64,000 nt of DNA from Butyricimonas faecihominis (GCF_033096445.1 NZ_AP028155.1:3911880-3975879); one strand, 5' to 3'; shown: positions 28,088 to 39,554, counted from the first letter of the stretch. Program-made: numbers and translations. The notes: a model not told the origin generated them from the letters alone.

Positions 28088-28444
28088 ATGGCTTTAACTA
28101 AGGTAGAAAGAAGAATAAGAATAAAGAGAAGAATACGTAAAGTAATCTTCGGAACAGCTGAGAGACCCCGTTTGTCCGTATACCGTTCAAACACGCAAAT
28201 TTCTGCTCAGTTGATTGATGATAATGCCGGAAAAACTCTGGTATCGGCATCTTCTTTATGCAAGGAGATCGCTGAAAAGAAAGGTAACAAGACAGAACAG
28301 GCCCAATTGTTGGGTGCCATGCTTGCTGAAAAGGCAAAAGCAGCCGGGATTACCGCTGTTGTGTTTGACAGAAACGGGTATTTATATCACGGAAGAGTGA
28401 AAGCATTAGCAGATGCAGCTCGTAACGGTGGTCTTAATTTTTAA
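28088..28444 (+). CDS. rplR: 50S ribosomal protein L18
   Basis: 118 aa. Binds 5S rRNA with L5. Conserved [38 protein letters not shown] and the end [15 protein letters not shown]. Confidence 0.97.
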   Translation: MALTKVERRIRIKRRIRKVIFGTAERPRLSVYRSNTQISAQLIDDNAGKTLVSASSLCKEIAEKKGNKTEQAQLLGAMLAEKAKAAGITAVVFDRNGYLYHGRVKALADAARNGGLNF

Positions 28445-28456
28445 AAGTAGGCAAGA

Positions 28457-28963
28457 ATGGAACAGAAGATTAATAGTGCAGACTTGGAATTGAAAGACAG
28501 ATTGGTGGCTATCAACCGTGTAACGAAAGTTACCAAGGGAGGTAGAACATTCAGTTTCTCTGCTATCGTGGTTGTAGGCGATGAAAACGGTACCGTGGGT
28601 TACGGGTTAGGTAAAGCTAACGAGGTAACTACTGCTATTGCAAAAGGCGTTGAGGCCGCGAAGAAGAACTTGATTAAAGTACCTGTATTGAAAGGAACTC
28701 TTCCTCACGAGCAAGAAGCTAAATATAGTGGTGCAACTGTATTCATGCGTCCCGCTTCTTCCGGTACCGGGCTGGTAGCCGGAGGTGCTATGCGTGCCGT
28801 GTTGGAAAGTGCAGGAGTGAAAGACGTGTTGGCAAAATCTAAAGGATCATCCAACCCTCATAACTTGGTAAAAGCAACTTTCGCTGCTTTGAAGTTATTG
28901 AGAGATCCTCGCATGATTGCTCAACAGAGAGGAATTAGTCTTGACAAAGTGTTTAACGGATAA
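28457..28963 (+). CDS. rpsE: 30S ribosomal protein S5
   Basis: 168 aa. Influences decoding accuracy and mRNA unwinding. Conserved [40 protein letters not shown] and [19 protein letters not shown]. Confidence 0.97.
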   Translation: MEQKINSADLELKDRLVAINRVTKVTKGGRTFSFSAIVVVGDENGTVGYGLGKANEVTTAIAKGVEAAKKNLIKVPVLKGTLPHEQEAKYSGATVFMRPASSGTGLVAGGAMRAVLESAGVKDVLAKSKGSSNPHNLVKATFAALKLLRDPRMIAQQRGISLDKVFNG

Positions 28964-28975
28964 ACTGGAATAACG

Positions 28976-29158
28976 ATGGCAAAGATTAAAATTACATTGG
29001 TAAGAAGTAGAATTGGTAGTGATAAACGTCAAGTTGCTACTTTGAACGCACTGGGCCTCGGGAAAGTGAACAGCAGTGTTGAACACGAAACTTCACCGCA
29101 AATCATGGGAATGGTTGCTAAAGTGCAACATCTCGTGCGCGTGGAGGAAGTAAAGTAA
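28976..29158 (+). CDS. rpmD: 50S ribosomal protein L30
   Basis: 60 aa. Start MAKIKITLVRSRIGSDKRQ, conserved TLNALGLGKVNSSVEH and the ending QHLVRVEEVK. Lies directly before rplO. Confidence 0.95.
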   Translation: MAKIKITLVRSRIGSDKRQVATLNALGLGKVNSSVEHETSPQIMGMVAKVQHLVRVEEVK

Positions 29159-29185
29159 TTGTTAAACCTATTTAAAGAGTATACA

Positions 29186-29632
29186 ATGGATTTAAGTAGC
29201 TTAAAACCGGCTGCCGGATCAACTCACAGAGAAAAGAGAATTGGTCGTGGTCAAGGTTCCGGAAAAGGAGGTACTTCTACAAGAGGGCACAAAGGAGCCA
29301 AATCAAGATCAGGTTATAAATCTAAGATTGGTTTTGAAGGTGGACAGATGCCTTTGCAGAGACGTGTACCGAAATTTGGCTTTAAAAATATAAACAGAGT
29401 AGAATATAAAGCTATCAATGTAGGGATGCTTCAGGCTCTGGCTGAAAGAGATAATCTTACCGTGATCGACCGGGATGTATTGATTCAAGCCGGGTTAATG
29501 TCTAAGAACGATCTTCTTAAGGTATTAGGTGACGGAGCGTTAACTGCTAAGCTTGAGGTGAAAGCTGATGCTTTCTCCACTAAAGCGGTAGCCGCTATCG
29601 AGGCTGTTGGCGGAACAGTGGTTAAATTGTAA
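29186..29632 (+). CDS. rplO: 50S ribosomal protein L15
   Basis: 148 aa from the ATG at 29186 (MDLSSLKPAAGSTHREK). A TTG nine codons upstream is also in frame but the ATG matches the normal L15 start. Conserved RIGRGQGSGKGGTSTRGHKG and FEGGQMPLQRRVPKFGFKN. Confidence 0.96.
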   Translation: MDLSSLKPAAGSTHREKRIGRGQGSGKGGTSTRGHKGAKSRSGYKSKIGFEGGQMPLQRRVPKFGFKNINRVEYKAINVGMLQALAERDNLTVIDRDVLIQAGLMSKNDLLKVLGDGALTAKLEVKADAFSTKAVAAIEAVGGTVVKL

Positions 29633-29640
29633 GATTAAAA

Positions 29641-29710
29641 ATTTGGGAGTTTAAAGTTGTTTTTAAAATAGAATTACTATTTTTGAAGCAACTTTAACAA
29701 AATCCCAAAT
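29641..29710 (+). promoter_or_regulatory. Long imperfect hairpin between rplO and secY
   Basis: ATTTGGGA..TTAAAGTTG on the left pairs with CAACTTTAA..TCCCAAAT on the right. It fills most of the 101-bp rplO-secY gap and also contains a possible promoter (29657-29685). Confidence 0.6.
29657..29685 (+). promoter_or_regulatory. Possible internal promoter before secY
   Basis: TTG (29657-29659), 18-bp spacer and TATTTTTG (29678-29685). The -7 is an exact match; the spacer is one base short. Expected start near 29692. Confidence 0.4.
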
Positions 29711-29733
29711 CAATGCCTTAAAAGAAAGAACTT

Positions 29734-31077
29734 ATGAAGTTATTTGATACATTAAAGAACATTTGGAAAATAGAAGAGCTCAAGACTAGGATTCTTACTA
29801 CGCTTGGGCTTATTCTCGTTTACAGGTTAGGAACAGAGATCGTACTGCCGGGTATCGACCCTCATGGTTTGCAGGCTCTGAAAGATCAGACATCCAGCGG
29901 AGTGTTAGGCTTGTTGGATATGTTCTCAGGAGGTGCATTCTCGAACGCGTCGGTATTTGCGTTAGGTATTATGCCCTACATCTCCGCGTCCATCGTTGTG
30001 CAGTTATTGGGAATTGCGGTTCCTTATTTCCAGCGCTTACAGAAGGAAGGCGAGAGCGGTAGACGTAAGATTAACCAGATTACGCGGTACCTCACATTAG
30101 TTATCCTGGTATTACAAGGTTCGGCGTATCTTACAAACTTGAAAGCTCAGGTACCGGCAGAGGCTTTTGTATCTACTGGTTTTTGGCAATTCCAGCTCCC
30201 GTCCATCGTGATCATGGCTGCAGGTTCAATGTTTGTCCTGTGGTTGGGAGAGAGAATTACTGATAAGGGAATTGGTAACGGTGTGTCCATCATCATCATG
30301 ATCGGTATCATCGCTCGTTTACCATTCGCTTTCATTGCAGAGTTAACTTCCAGAGTTTCTCAACAAGGAGGAGGTTTGGTAGCGTTCTTGATCGAGTTGA
30401 TTATATTATTCTTGGTATTCTGCGGATCAATCCTGCTTGTACAGGGAACACGTAAAGTGCCTGTACAGTATGCCAAGAGAATCGTGGGTAACAAACAATA
30501 CGGTGGCGTTCGTCAATACATTCCGTTGAAGATCAACGCGGCCGGGGTTATGCCTATCATCTTCGCTCAGGCTATCATGTTATTGCCTATTTCTTTGATT
30601 AACTATGCAAATTCGGAATCATTATCCGGTTTTGCTGCAGCATTTTCAAACTTCACTGGATTCTGGTATAACTTCACGTTCTTTATCATGATTGTCGCGT
30701 TTACTTATTTCTACACGGCTATCACGGTGAATCCGATGCAAATGTCTGAGGATATGAAGAAGAACGGTGGATTTATTCCGGGTGTAAAACCGGGAAGAAA
30801 AACGATGGAGTTCCTCGATACCATTATGTCTAGAATCACACTTCCTGGATCTATATTCTTGGGAATTGTAGCAATTCTTCCGGCTTTCGCCCAGATCTCG
30901 GGTGTTAACCACCAGTTTGCTCAGTTCTACGGAGGTACGTCTTTGTTGATTTTGGTTGGTGTAGTGTTGGATACATTACAACAAATCGAATCACACTTGT
31001 TGATGCGTCACTATGACGGGTTGATGAAATCGGGACGTATTAAAGGTAAAAATCCTGGAGGACCTGCTGCATATTAA
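29734..31077 (+). CDS. secY: Protein translocase subunit SecY
   Basis: 447 aa, ten membrane segments, the channel of the Sec translocon. Family signatures include TLGLILVYRLGTEIVLPGID, ALGIMPYISASIVVQLL, GIGNGVSIIIMIGII and NPGGPAAY at the end. Sits between rplO and map as in other bacteria. Confidence 0.98.
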   Translation: MKLFDTLKNIWKIEELKTRILTTLGLILVYRLGTEIVLPGIDPHGLQALKDQTSSGVLGLLDMFSGGAFSNASVFALGIMPYISASIVVQLLGIAVPYFQRLQKEGESGRRKINQITRYLTLVILVLQGSAYLTNLKAQVPAEAFVSTGFWQFQLPSIVIMAAGSMFVLWLGERITDKGIGNGVSIIIMIGIIARLPFAFIAELTSRVSQQGGGLVAFLIELIILFLVFCGSILLVQGTRKVPVQYAKRIVGNKQYGGVRQYIPLKINAAGVMPIIFAQAIMLLPISLINYANSESLSGFAAAFSNFTGFWYNFTFFIMIVAFTYFYTAITVNPMQMSEDMKKNGGFIPGVKPGRKTMEFLDTIMSRITLPGSIFLGIVAILPAFAQISGVNHQFAQFYGGTSLLILVGVVLDTLQQIESHLLMRHYDGLMKSGRIKGKNPGGPAAY

Positions 31078-31101
31078 GAAAATAAATTGTACTTTTGCGG
31101 C

Positions 31102-31872
31102 ATGATTTTTTTAAAGACACAGGAGGAGATTGAGTTATTGCGGGAAAGCAACCAATTAGTAGGAAGGACTTTGGGTGAAGTGTCCAAACACATTTGCCCG
31201 GGTATTTCGACTTTAGAGTTGGATAAGATCGCTGAGGATTTTATTCGTTCGAATGGTGGCATTCCCGGATTTCTCGGGTATGGAGGGTTCCCGAACACGC
31301 TTTGTATTTCAGTGAATGACGAAGTGGTTCATGGGATTCCGTCCTCTCGTCGTTTAGAGGAAGGTGATGTCGTATCCGTTGATTGCGGGGTTGTGAAGAA
31401 TGGTTTTTATGGGGATAGCGCCTATACTTTTGCTGTCGGGGAGATTAGTGATGAAGTGAAAAAGCTTTTACAAGTGACAAAAGATAGCTTGTACAAAGGG
31501 ATAGAGCAGGCTGTTGCGGGAATGAGGATAGGAGATATTGGTTATGCCGTGCAGTCGTATGCCGAAGCGAACGGATTCTCTGTTGTCAGAGAGCTGGTCG
31601 GTCATGGCGTGGGAAAGAACTTGCATGAAGAACCTCAAGTGCCGAATTACGGACGGAGAGGGCAGGGATGTAAATTGAAGATCGGAATGGTGATCGCTAT
31701 TGAACCCATGATTAACTTGGGCGCCCGTAACGTTTTCCAGATGGCAGACGGGTGGACGATAAAGACAAGAGATCATCTGCCAGCCGCACATTTCGAGCAT
31801 ACGTTGGCTATTCGGAAAGGAGAAGCTGATATTTTGTCGACATTTGAATATATAGAAGACAGGAAATTGTAA
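31102..31872 (+). CDS. map: Type I methionine aminopeptidase
   Basis: Removes the N-terminal methionine from nascent proteins. 256 aa from the ATG at 31102; an upstream in-frame TTG would only add YFCG. Metal-binding residues are seen in DVVSVDCGVVKNGFYGDSA (two Asp), HGVGKNLHEEPQVPNYG (His), AIEPMINLG (Glu) and FEHTLAI (Glu). A promoter-like TACTTTTG lies at 31090-31097, very close to the start. Confidence 0.97.
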   Translation: MIFLKTQEEIELLRESNQLVGRTLGEVSKHICPGISTLELDKIAEDFIRSNGGIPGFLGYGGFPNTLCISVNDEVVHGIPSSRRLEEGDVVSVDCGVVKNGFYGDSAYTFAVGEISDEVKKLLQVTKDSLYKGIEQAVAGMRIGDIGYAVQSYAEANGFSVVRELVGHGVGKNLHEEPQVPNYGRRGQGCKLKIGMVIAIEPMINLGARNVFQMADGWTIKTRDHLPAAHFEHTLAIRKGEADILSTFEYIEDRKL

Positions 31873-31882
31873 AAATTGAATT

Positions 31883-32104
31883 ATGGCGAAACAGCCTTCG
31901 ATAGAGCAAGATGGAGTAATAACGGAAGCATTGTCAAATGCTATGTTTCGTGTTGAACTGGAAAACGGGCATATCATAACGGCCCACATTTCGGGGAAGA
32001 TGCGAATGCACTATATAAAGATACTTCCGGGAGATAAGGTGAGAGTGGATATGTCCCCTTACGATCTCACGAAAGGTAGGATAACATTTAGATATAAAAA
32101 TTAA
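31883..32104 (+). CDS. infA: Translation initiation factor IF-1
   Basis: 73 aa OB-fold protein that binds the 30S A site. [20 protein letters not shown] and [20 protein letters not shown] are typical; ends [14 protein letters not shown]. Confidence 0.97.
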   Translation: MAKQPSIEQDGVITEALSNAMFRVELENGHIITAHISGKMRMHYIKILPGDKVRVDMSPYDLTKGRITFRYKN

Positions 32105-32115
32105 ATTGTTGAGCA

Positions 32116-32232
32116 ATGAAGGTAAGAGCATCTGTTAAGAAGCGTAGTGCTGATTGCAAGCTTGTAAGAAGAAAAGGCGTCTTGTACGTCATTTGCAAAA
32201 AGAACCCGAAGTTTAAACAACGTCAGGGTTGA
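32116..32232 (+). CDS. rpmJ: 50S ribosomal protein L36
   Basis: 38 aa, [19 protein letters not shown] at the start and [10 protein letters not shown] at the end. Of the usual zinc ligands only Cys14 and Cys27 remain; position 11 is Ser and the histidine is lost. It is therefore probably a zinc-free form although it keeps half of the ribbon. Twelve bases after infA, as in other Bacteroidetes. Confidence 0.95.
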   Translation: MKVRASVKKRSADCKLVRRKGVLYVICKKNPKFKQRQG

Positions 32233-32265
32233 TTATTAATTTAGTAAAAAGAGTAAAAAAGATTT

Positions 32266-32643
32266 ATGGCAAGAATCGTTGGTGTAGATTTGCCCTCAAA
32301 TAAGAGAGGGGAGATAGCTCTGACCTATATCTATGGTATAGGTAGAAGTAGTGCCAGGACCATATTAGAAAAGGCCGGCATCGATTTTGACACTAAGGTG
32401 AAGGATTGGAATGACGATCAACTAGCTGCTGTACGTAATGTCATCAATGGTGGGTACAAAGTAGAAGGAGAGTTGAGAACTTCTGTCCAAATGAACATTA
32501 AGCGACTGATGGATATTGGTTGCTACAGAGGAATCAGACATCGTATCGGTCTTCCGGTAAGAGGACAAAGTACGAAGAACAATGCCCGTACGAGAAAGGG
32601 TAAAAAGAAAACTGTTGCTAACAAGAAGAAAGCAACTAAATAA
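32266..32643 (+). CDS. rpsM: 30S ribosomal protein S13
   Basis: 125 aa. Head protein contacting P-site t[42 protein letters not shown] and the basic tail [17 protein letters not shown] are typical. Confidence 0.97.
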   Translation: MARIVGVDLPSNKRGEIALTYIYGIGRSSARTILEKAGIDFDTKVKDWNDDQLAAVRNVINGGYKVEGELRTSVQMNIKRLMDIGCYRGIRHRIGLPVRGQSTKNNARTRKGKKKTVANKKKATK

Positions 32644-32661
32644 TTGATTAGAGATTGAATT

Positions 32662-33051
32662 ATGGCAAAGAAGTCTACATCAAACAAGAAACGGCTAGTT
32701 AAAGTTGAAGCCGTGGGACAAGCACACGTTCATTCCTCTTTTAATAACATCATTATCTCGTTGACTAATTCAAGCGGACAAGTCATCTCTTGGTCATCAG
32801 CAGGTAAGATGGGATTTAGAGGATCAAAGAAAAACACTCCTTATGCAGCCCAGACGGCAGCTACCGATTGTGGTAAAGTTGCTTTCGATTTGGGGATGAG
32901 AAAAGTTAAGGTATATGTCAAGGGACCGGGTAACGGTAGAGAATCAGCAATTCGTGCTATTCACGCTTGCGGAATCGAAGTTGCCGAGATCATTGATGTT
33001 ACGCCACTTCCGCACAATGGATGTCGTCCTCCCAAACGGAGAAGAGTCTAA
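32662..33051 (+). CDS. rpsK: 30S ribosomal protein S11
   Basis: 129 aa. Platform protein near the mRNA exit. [39 protein letters not shown] and the ending [18 protein letters not shown] are diagnostic. Confidence 0.97.
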   Translation: MAKKSTSNKKRLVKVEAVGQAHVHSSFNNIIISLTNSSGQVISWSSAGKMGFRGSKKNTPYAAQTAATDCGKVAFDLGMRKVKVYVKGPGNGRESAIRAIHACGIEVAEIIDVTPLPHNGCRPPKRRRV

Positions 33052-33157
33052 TGTAATTTTAAATTGTAAATTGTAAATTGTAAAATTTGAGATTCGAACG
33101 ATTTGAAGAATCGCGACAATTTAAAATTTAAAATCTAAAATTTAAAATCATAATAAA
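33052..33157. repeat. A/T-rich repeat spacer between rpsK and rpsD
   Basis: Left half has AATTTTAAATTGTAAATTG with further AAATTGT units; right half has AATTTAAAATTTAAAATC units in inverse orientation, around a GATTC...GAATC core. It resembles the spacers before rpsJ and rplX in style. In E. coli S4 represses translation at the alpha operon start; no match to that pseudoknot was shown. Confidence 0.5.
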
Positions 33158-33766
33158 ATGGCTAGATATACAGGACCTAAGTCTAAGATAGCAAGAAAAT
33201 TTGGTGAGCCCATTTTTGGACCGGATAAAGCGTTAGAACATCGTAATTACCCTCCCGGACAACACGGTATCGCTCATCGTAGAAAGAAAATCTCTGAGTA
33301 CGGTACTCAGTTGAAAGAAAAACAAAAAGCAAAATATACTTACGGTTTGTTGGAAAGACAATTCCGTATCTTATTCGAGAAAGCTGAAAGTAGTAAGGGA
33401 GTAACCGGTGAGGTATTACTTCAATTACTGGAATGTCGTTTGGATAACGTGGTTTATCGTTTAGGAATCGCTCCTACCCGTGCGGCTGCCCGTCAGTTTG
33501 TTTCTCACAGACACATCACCATCAACGGTCACGTATGTAACATTCCTTCATGTCACGTTCGTCCGGGAGATGTTGTTGCTGTAAGAGAGAAATCTAAGGC
33601 ACTGGAAGTGATTAACGAATCATTGAGAGGAAATAGAAGTAGCAGATACTCTTGGTTAGAGTGGGATGCTGCAGCTATGAGTGGTAAATTACTTAATGTT
33701 CCGGAAAGAGCAGATATTCCAGAGAACATTAAGGAGCAGTTAATCGTAGAGTTGTATTCTAAGTAG
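33158..33766 (+). CDS. rpsD: 30S ribosomal protein S4
   Basis: 202 aa. Nucleates assembly of the 30S body and, in E. coli, represses the alpha operon. [20 protein letters not shown] and the S4 RNA-binding motif [20 protein letters not shown] and [14 protein letters not shown] are clear. No zinc cysteines at the N-terminus. Confidence 0.97.
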   Translation: MARYTGPKSKIARKFGEPIFGPDKALEHRNYPPGQHGIAHRRKKISEYGTQLKEKQKAKYTYGLLERQFRILFEKAESSKGVTGEVLLQLLECRLDNVVYRLGIAPTRAAARQFVSHRHITINGHVCNIPSCHVRPGDVVAVREKSKALEVINESLRGNRSSRYSWLEWDAAAMSGKLLNVPERADIPENIKEQLIVELYSK

Positions 33767-33782
33767 TAAAATAAAAATATAT

Positions 33783-34775
33783 ATGGCAATATTAGCTTTC
33801 CAGAAACCGGACAAAGTAATCATGCTTGAATCAACGGATAGATTCGGTAAATTCGAATTCCGCCCGTTGGAGCCAGGTTACGGCATCACTATTGGTAATC
33901 CACTACGCAGAATCTTGTTGTCTTCTTTGGAAGGCTTTGCGATTACCGGTATTAAAATTCAAGGTGTAGATCATGAGTTTGCGACAATCCCTGGTGTCAT
34001 CGAAGATGTGACCGAGATTATCTTGAACTTGAAACAGGTTCGGTTGAAAAGAAAAGTGGAGGACGTGGAGAATGAAAAGTTGACCGTTACCGTTTCTGGA
34101 CAAGAGACGTTTACTGCCGGTGATATGAATCAATTCCTGAAAGGGTTTGAAGTTTTGAACCCGGAATTGGTAATCTGCAACATGGATACTTCCACGAGCC
34201 TAAGTATGGAGTTGACCATTCAAAAAGGACGCGGTTATGTTCCTGCTTCAGAGAATATGCCTGCAGATGCCGAGATTGGTGTAATTCCTATCGATGCTAT
34301 TTACACGCCGATTAAAAACGTGAAATACGAGATTGAGAACTACCGTGTAGAGGGAAAAACCGACTATGAACGTTTGGTTTTCGACATCGAGACGGATGGT
34401 TCTATTAATCCCACCGATGCGTTGAAAGAGGCTGCTAAAATCTTGATCCATCACTTCATGTTGTTCTCTGACGAGAAAATTACTCTCGAAACGGAGGATA
34501 AATATGGAAACGAAGAGTTTGATGAAGAGGTATTGCACATGCGTCAGCTGTTGAAGACAAAACTCGTGGACATGGATCTTTCCGTGCGTGCGTTGAATTG
34601 TTTGAAGTCAGCTGAGGTTGAAACTCTGGGTGAGCTTGTCCAATTTAACAAGAATGATTTGTTGAAGTTCAGAAACTTCGGTAAGAAATCCTTGACTGAG
34701 TTGGAAGCCCTTTTGGAGAACAATAACCTTGAATTCGGTATGGATGTTGCCAAGTATAAATTAGACAAAGAATAA
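33783..34775 (+). CDS. rpoA: RNA polymerase alpha subunit
   Basis: 330 aa. Assembles the beta and beta' subunits and binds UP elements and activators. N-terminal domain with [35 protein letters not shown], linker about 235-250, and a C-terminal domain with [20 protein letters not shown] and [14 protein letters not shown]. Confidence 0.98.
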   Translation: MAILAFQKPDKVIMLESTDRFGKFEFRPLEPGYGITIGNPLRRILLSSLEGFAITGIKIQGVDHEFATIPGVIEDVTEIILNLKQVRLKRKVEDVENEKLTVTVSGQETFTAGDMNQFLKGFEVLNPELVICNMDTSTSLSMELTIQKGRGYVPASENMPADAEIGVIPIDAIYTPIKNVKYEIENYRVEGKTDYERLVFDIETDGSINPTDALKEAAKILIHHFMLFSDEKITLETEDKYGNEEFDEEVLHMRQLLKTKLVDMDLSVRALNCLKSAEVETLGELVQFNKNDLLKFRNFGKKSLTELEALLENNNLEFGMDVAKYKLDKE

Positions 34776-34780
34776 GTAAA

Positions 34781-35287
34781 ATGAGACATAATAAGAAAAT
34801 TAACCATTTAGGTAGAACTAGTTCTCACAGACATGCTCTACTTTCTAATATGGCTTGTTCTTTGATTCTTCACAAGAGAATCCAAACGACACTAGCTAAA
34901 GCTAAGGCCCTGAAGGTCTATGTTGAGCCGCTTTTGACGAAAGCCAAAAACGACACGACTCACTCTAGAAGAACCGTCTTCTCTTACCTTCGTCGCAAAG
35001 AAGTTGTTGCTGAAATGTTCGGTGACGTTGCACAGAAAATTGCTAATCGTCCGGGAGGATATACCCGTATTTTGAAATTGGGTAACCGTTTGGGTGATAA
35101 CGCTGAAATGTGTATGATTGAGTTGGTGGATTATAACACGACTTATACTGAAGTGAAGAAAGAAGAGGCTAAGAAAACGACTCGTCGTAGAAGACCTTCT
35201 GCTAAGAAAGAGGCTGCTCCTGCCGCTACCGAGGAAACTCAGGTGGCTGAGGCTCCTGTAACGGAAGAAGCTCCGAAAGCTGAATAA
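34781..35287 (+). CDS. rplQ: 50S ribosomal protein L17 with acidic/Ala tail
   Basis: 168 aa. Conserved [20 protein letters not shown] and [20 protein letters not shown]. After about residue 125 comes a low-complexity Lys/Arg then Ala/Glu tail ([19 protein letters not shown]) that is usual in Bacteroidetes. Last gene of the supercluster, followed by a strong terminator. Confidence 0.97.
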   Translation: MRHNKKINHLGRTSSHRHALLSNMACSLILHKRIQTTLAKAKALKVYVEPLLTKAKNDTTHSRRTVFSYLRRKEVVAEMFGDVAQKIANRPGGYTRILKLGNRLGDNAEMCMIELVDYNTTYTEVKKEEAKKTTRRRRPSAKKEAAPAATEETQVAEAPVTEEAPKAE

Positions 35288-35302
35288 AGTATTATTCCAG
35301 AT

Positions 35303-35341
35303 AAAAAATAACCCCGGGCAATACGTCCGGGGTTATTTTTT
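35303..35341 (+). terminator. Intrinsic terminator of the ribosomal supercluster
   Basis: AAAAAATAACCCCGG pairs perfectly over 15 bp with CCGGGGTTATTTTTT around GCAATACGT, ending in six T. Sixteen bases after the rplQ stop. Confidence 0.92.
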
Positions 35342-35355
35342 AGGGGAACGAATGT

Positions 35356-35568
35356 TTGACCGTAGGAAGAAAACTAAAAAAAGGTAGGGAGAAAATTATT
35401 TCCTTGTTATTAGAGGATCCGATGTTGAGTGCCACGACTGTTGCGACACGGATCGGGATTTCGTCGAAAGCGGTAGAAAAACATTTTGCCCGGCTCAAAG
35501 CTGACGGAATACTCCGCAGAATCGGGCCGGACAAAGGTGGACGTTGGGAAGTGATAATTAAAAATTAA
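35356..35568 (+). pseudogene. Orphan winged-helix domain, likely remnant of a larger protein
   Basis: 70 codons from a TTG (35356), encoding a winged helix (LSATTVATRIGISSKAVEKH, ADGILRRIGPDKGGRWEVI). That ending is typical of the C-terminal domain of RecG-like/AlbA_2 DNA-binding proteins and some Fic proteins, where it follows a large N-terminal part absent here. The only nearby ATG (35352) is out of frame. The frame starts right after the supercluster terminator with no promoter seen, and its stop overlaps the convergent receptor gene's stop by four bases. A short real regulator is possible but less likely. Confidence 0.55.
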
Positions 35569-38030
35569 AACTCTTCTTCCATCATGTTCATCTCTTCCGA
35601 AGGGCGCTGTTGCTTTTGCTTGGAAGCTTTCATGTTTCCGAAGTTATAGCTTAACGTGAAACGGAAAACCCCGCCTTTTCTCCAACTATCACTATCTTGT
35701 TTAAACCCGTTACCGGAAGTGATGCTGTGCCAACTACGGGAATTCAAAATGTCCTGCACGCTTATGCTAAAGTTTATTTTCCGGTCAAAGAAAAACTTCC
35801 GGGCTCCCAGATCTAAGCGGTAGCTTGCCTCCCGGTGGCCTTGGGCAATAATCTGTTTGGAGTTGTAGCTTCCGGTAGCCTGTAACGAGATGGCGTACGG
35901 TAGCATGGCATTGGCAATGATTTTACCTGTCCAGGAGAAGTTATCGTCCCGTTCTCCCGTAACTGGGGTGTCTGCACCTGCCGGGAGGTAAGAAAAGCCT
36001 TCCAGTTCGTTATAATAGAAATTCAAGGTTGTTGTAAAGTCCAAGAATTTCAGTAGTTTGTTTTTTGCCACGATTTCGGCTCCAGCAGAAGAAGATTGTG
36101 TAATGTTAGCTGACGTACTTTTCATGACATCTCCTTCCCGGTAACGAATACGTTGGATCACGTCATCCGTGTTCCGGTAGTAGGTGGAGACGGATAGCGT
36201 GTGTTTTTCCCAAGTCTTGATATAATTCAACTCGAAGGAATTGGAATATTCCGGGGAAAGGTAAGGATTACCGAACGAGATATTAAGCGAATCGGTCATG
36301 TTCATGAATGGGTTCAATTGCCAGCCTCTGGGGCGTGAAATTCGTCGGGTATAGTTGACCTGTATTTCATGATTTTTCGGGAGACTGTATGAGAGAAACA
36401 AGCTGGGGAATAAACTGAAATAGTCGTCTTTATAAGGAATGGCCGTGGCCTCGGTTTCTCTGTATCCCAGTGATTTGGTCTCCGTGTCCGTGTATTCTCC
36501 CCGTAAGCCTAGTTGCAACCCGAAGTTATTCACTTTCGTGGAGAACGTGGCGTATAAGGCTTGGATATTTCGGTCGTAAGAGTATTTGTTATATAATAAC
36601 TCGTCAAAAGCGGCAGTTGCCTCTGTTTCGCCGGAATAGGTTTCCACGGGACTTTTTTGGCTGCTGAGCGTACCTTTATAACCTGCTTCTAACTTACTCT
36701 CTTCCGTGAATTGATTCACGTAGTCCGCTTGAAATTCCCAGCTTTGTGAGCGGTTGTCACTTTCCTGTTGTTGCCAAGAGGAGGTTTCTTTATTCTCCGG
36801 GTAGAGAGAATGTTGTTTGTATGTACTGGTCCCGTCAGAAACCCATAAGTCCCAAGAGGCACGGGCCACGAGATTGCTTTTTTCGCTGAATTCGTGCTTG
36901 TAGTCGAGGTTGATATTTCCCCCTTTCGAGGAGTTATCTGAATCGCTGATGCGTTCGCTGCTGGTGAAGGATCCGGGAACATCACTTTCGTAACGGATGG
37001 TGTTGTTGGAATTTCGGTTCCCGAAATGTCCGAATCCTTCAATTCCGATATGGTCGGTCTGGGTGAGATGTAGTGTTAGGCCTGCCCGGGTGAAGAGCGA
37101 ACCGCCATCCCGATCATTCCAGCCTTTCTGATTCAGGTAGGAGATCGGATTACCTTGGTCATCTAGATTGATGCGGTCGGTGTAATCCTTTCCTTCGGAT
37201 TTCCGTTGGCGGTAGCCGACATTAAGGTAAGATTCGATTTTGCCGCTACTGTAATTGATACTCCCGCTGGCATTATACCCGCCCAAAATGTCTGCCCCGA
37301 CTTGGAAGCTACCGTAATATCCGGCTTTCCGGTTTTTTTTCAAGATGATATTAATGATACCGGAAGTCCCTTCCGGACTGAATTTTGCCGAAGGGTTTGT
37401 AATCAATTCTATACGCTCGATGCTTTCGGCAGGAATTTGCTCCAGAATTTGGGCTTGGTTGTCCGCAGACAAGCCTGATGCCTTACCGTTGATCCAGATC
37501 GTTACGCTTGAGTTTCCTCGTAAGGAGATTTCGCCCTCGTTGTCTACCTCTACCGAGGGAATATTTTCAAGTAGTTCGCTGGCTGATCCCCCGGCTTGGG
37601 AAATATTGGATTCCACGTCAAAGACTTTTTTGTCGATTTCGAATCTCATTTGAGCCCGTTGCCCGACAACCTGTATCTCGTCGATCACTTGGCTGTCTTC
37701 TTCCAAAAGGATGTTTTTCACGTTCACGTTTCTTGCTGTCGGCGAGATCGTGAATTCTTTTTCCACGGATTTGTAACCGATAAACGAGGCGGTGAGCGTG
37801 TAAGTCCCGTTTTTCACTCTGTTGATACGGAAAACTCCGGTTGAATCACTGACTGTTCCGGTTAACGGGGTTTGAGTTCCCGTGGCTCGGATACTCACGT
37901 TGACAAACTCTAAGGGTCTCTTCGTTTTAGCATCTATAATTCGTCCTCTGACACTTCCCGTTTGGGCAAAAGCCGATAGGGCAAACAACGTGAAGAAGAT
38001 AGCTAAAACAGCTTCTTTTACTTTACTCAT
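35565..38030 (-). CDS. TonB-dependent receptor, outer-membrane beta-barrel family
   Basis: 821 aa from the start at 38030 (MSKVKEAVLAIFFTLFALSA), which gives a signal peptide ending at AFAQ; a longer frame exists upstream. Carboxypeptidase-regulatory-like domain (about 25-110), plug (about 120-230, ISLRGNSSVTIWINGKASGL, SAKFSPEGTSGIINIILKKN) and a barrel of the 14-kDa-repeat type to the end. There is no SusD partner, so it belongs to the single-component OMP_b-brl_3 group often linked to peptide or metal uptake. The tail (KQKQQRPSEEMNMMEEEF) extends beyond the last barrel strand YNFGNMK, which is unusual. Divergent from eno. Confidence 0.88.
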   Translation of the reverse strand: MSKVKEAVLAIFFTLFALSAFAQTGSVRGRIIDAKTKRPLEFVNVSIRATGTQTPLTGTVSDSTGVFRINRVKNGTYTLTASFIGYKSVEKEFTISPTARNVNVKNILLEEDSQVIDEIQVVGQRAQMRFEIDKKVFDVESNISQAGGSASELLENIPSVEVDNEGEISLRGNSSVTIWINGKASGLSADNQAQILEQIPAESIERIELITNPSAKFSPEGTSGIINIILKKNRKAGYYGSFQVGADILGGYNASGSINYSSGKIESYLNVGYRQRKSEGKDYTDRINLDDQGNPISYLNQKGWNDRDGGSLFTRAGLTLHLTQTDHIGIEGFGHFGNRNSNNTIRYESDVPGSFTSSERISDSDNSSKGGNINLDYKHEFSEKSNLVARASWDLWVSDGTSTYKQHSLYPENKETSSWQQQESDNRSQSWEFQADYVNQFTEESKLEAGYKGTLSSQKSPVETYSGETEATAAFDELLYNKYSYDRNIQALYATFSTKVNNFGLQLGLRGEYTDTETKSLGYRETEATAIPYKDDYFSLFPSLFLSYSLPKNHEIQVNYTRRISRPRGWQLNPFMNMTDSLNISFGNPYLSPEYSNSFELNYIKTWEKHTLSVSTYYRNTDDVIQRIRYREGDVMKSTSANITQSSSAGAEIVAKNKLLKFLDFTTTLNFYYNELEGFSYLPAGADTPVTGERDDNFSWTGKIIANAMLPYAISLQATGSYNSKQIIAQGHREASYRLDLGARKFFFDRKINFSISVQDILNSRSWHSITSGNGFKQDSDSWRKGGVFRFTLSYNFGNMKASKQKQQRPSEEMNMMEEEF

Positions 38031-38211
38031 ATACACTTTATACACAATTGAACATTCCGTTGAAGAATGGATGGGTTTTGGTCCCAAGTCAAATCTTCGC
38101 ACTACTAAGACAAATCTTACTTGGAAAAGTTTATTTTCGAAACAAAAGTTTATGACAAGGAACTTTATAAACTAAATCATGTGACTTTTCCAATTGTTTT
38201 ACGTATCTTAG

Positions 38212-39534
<1,323 letters not shown>

Positions 39535-39554
39535 TTGAAATTTGTTTTATAGGG

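Noticed and set aside
31090-31097. TACTTTTG as a firm promoter for map
   Set aside because: Exact -7 match but no -33, and only five bases from the ATG; kept as a note in the map entry.
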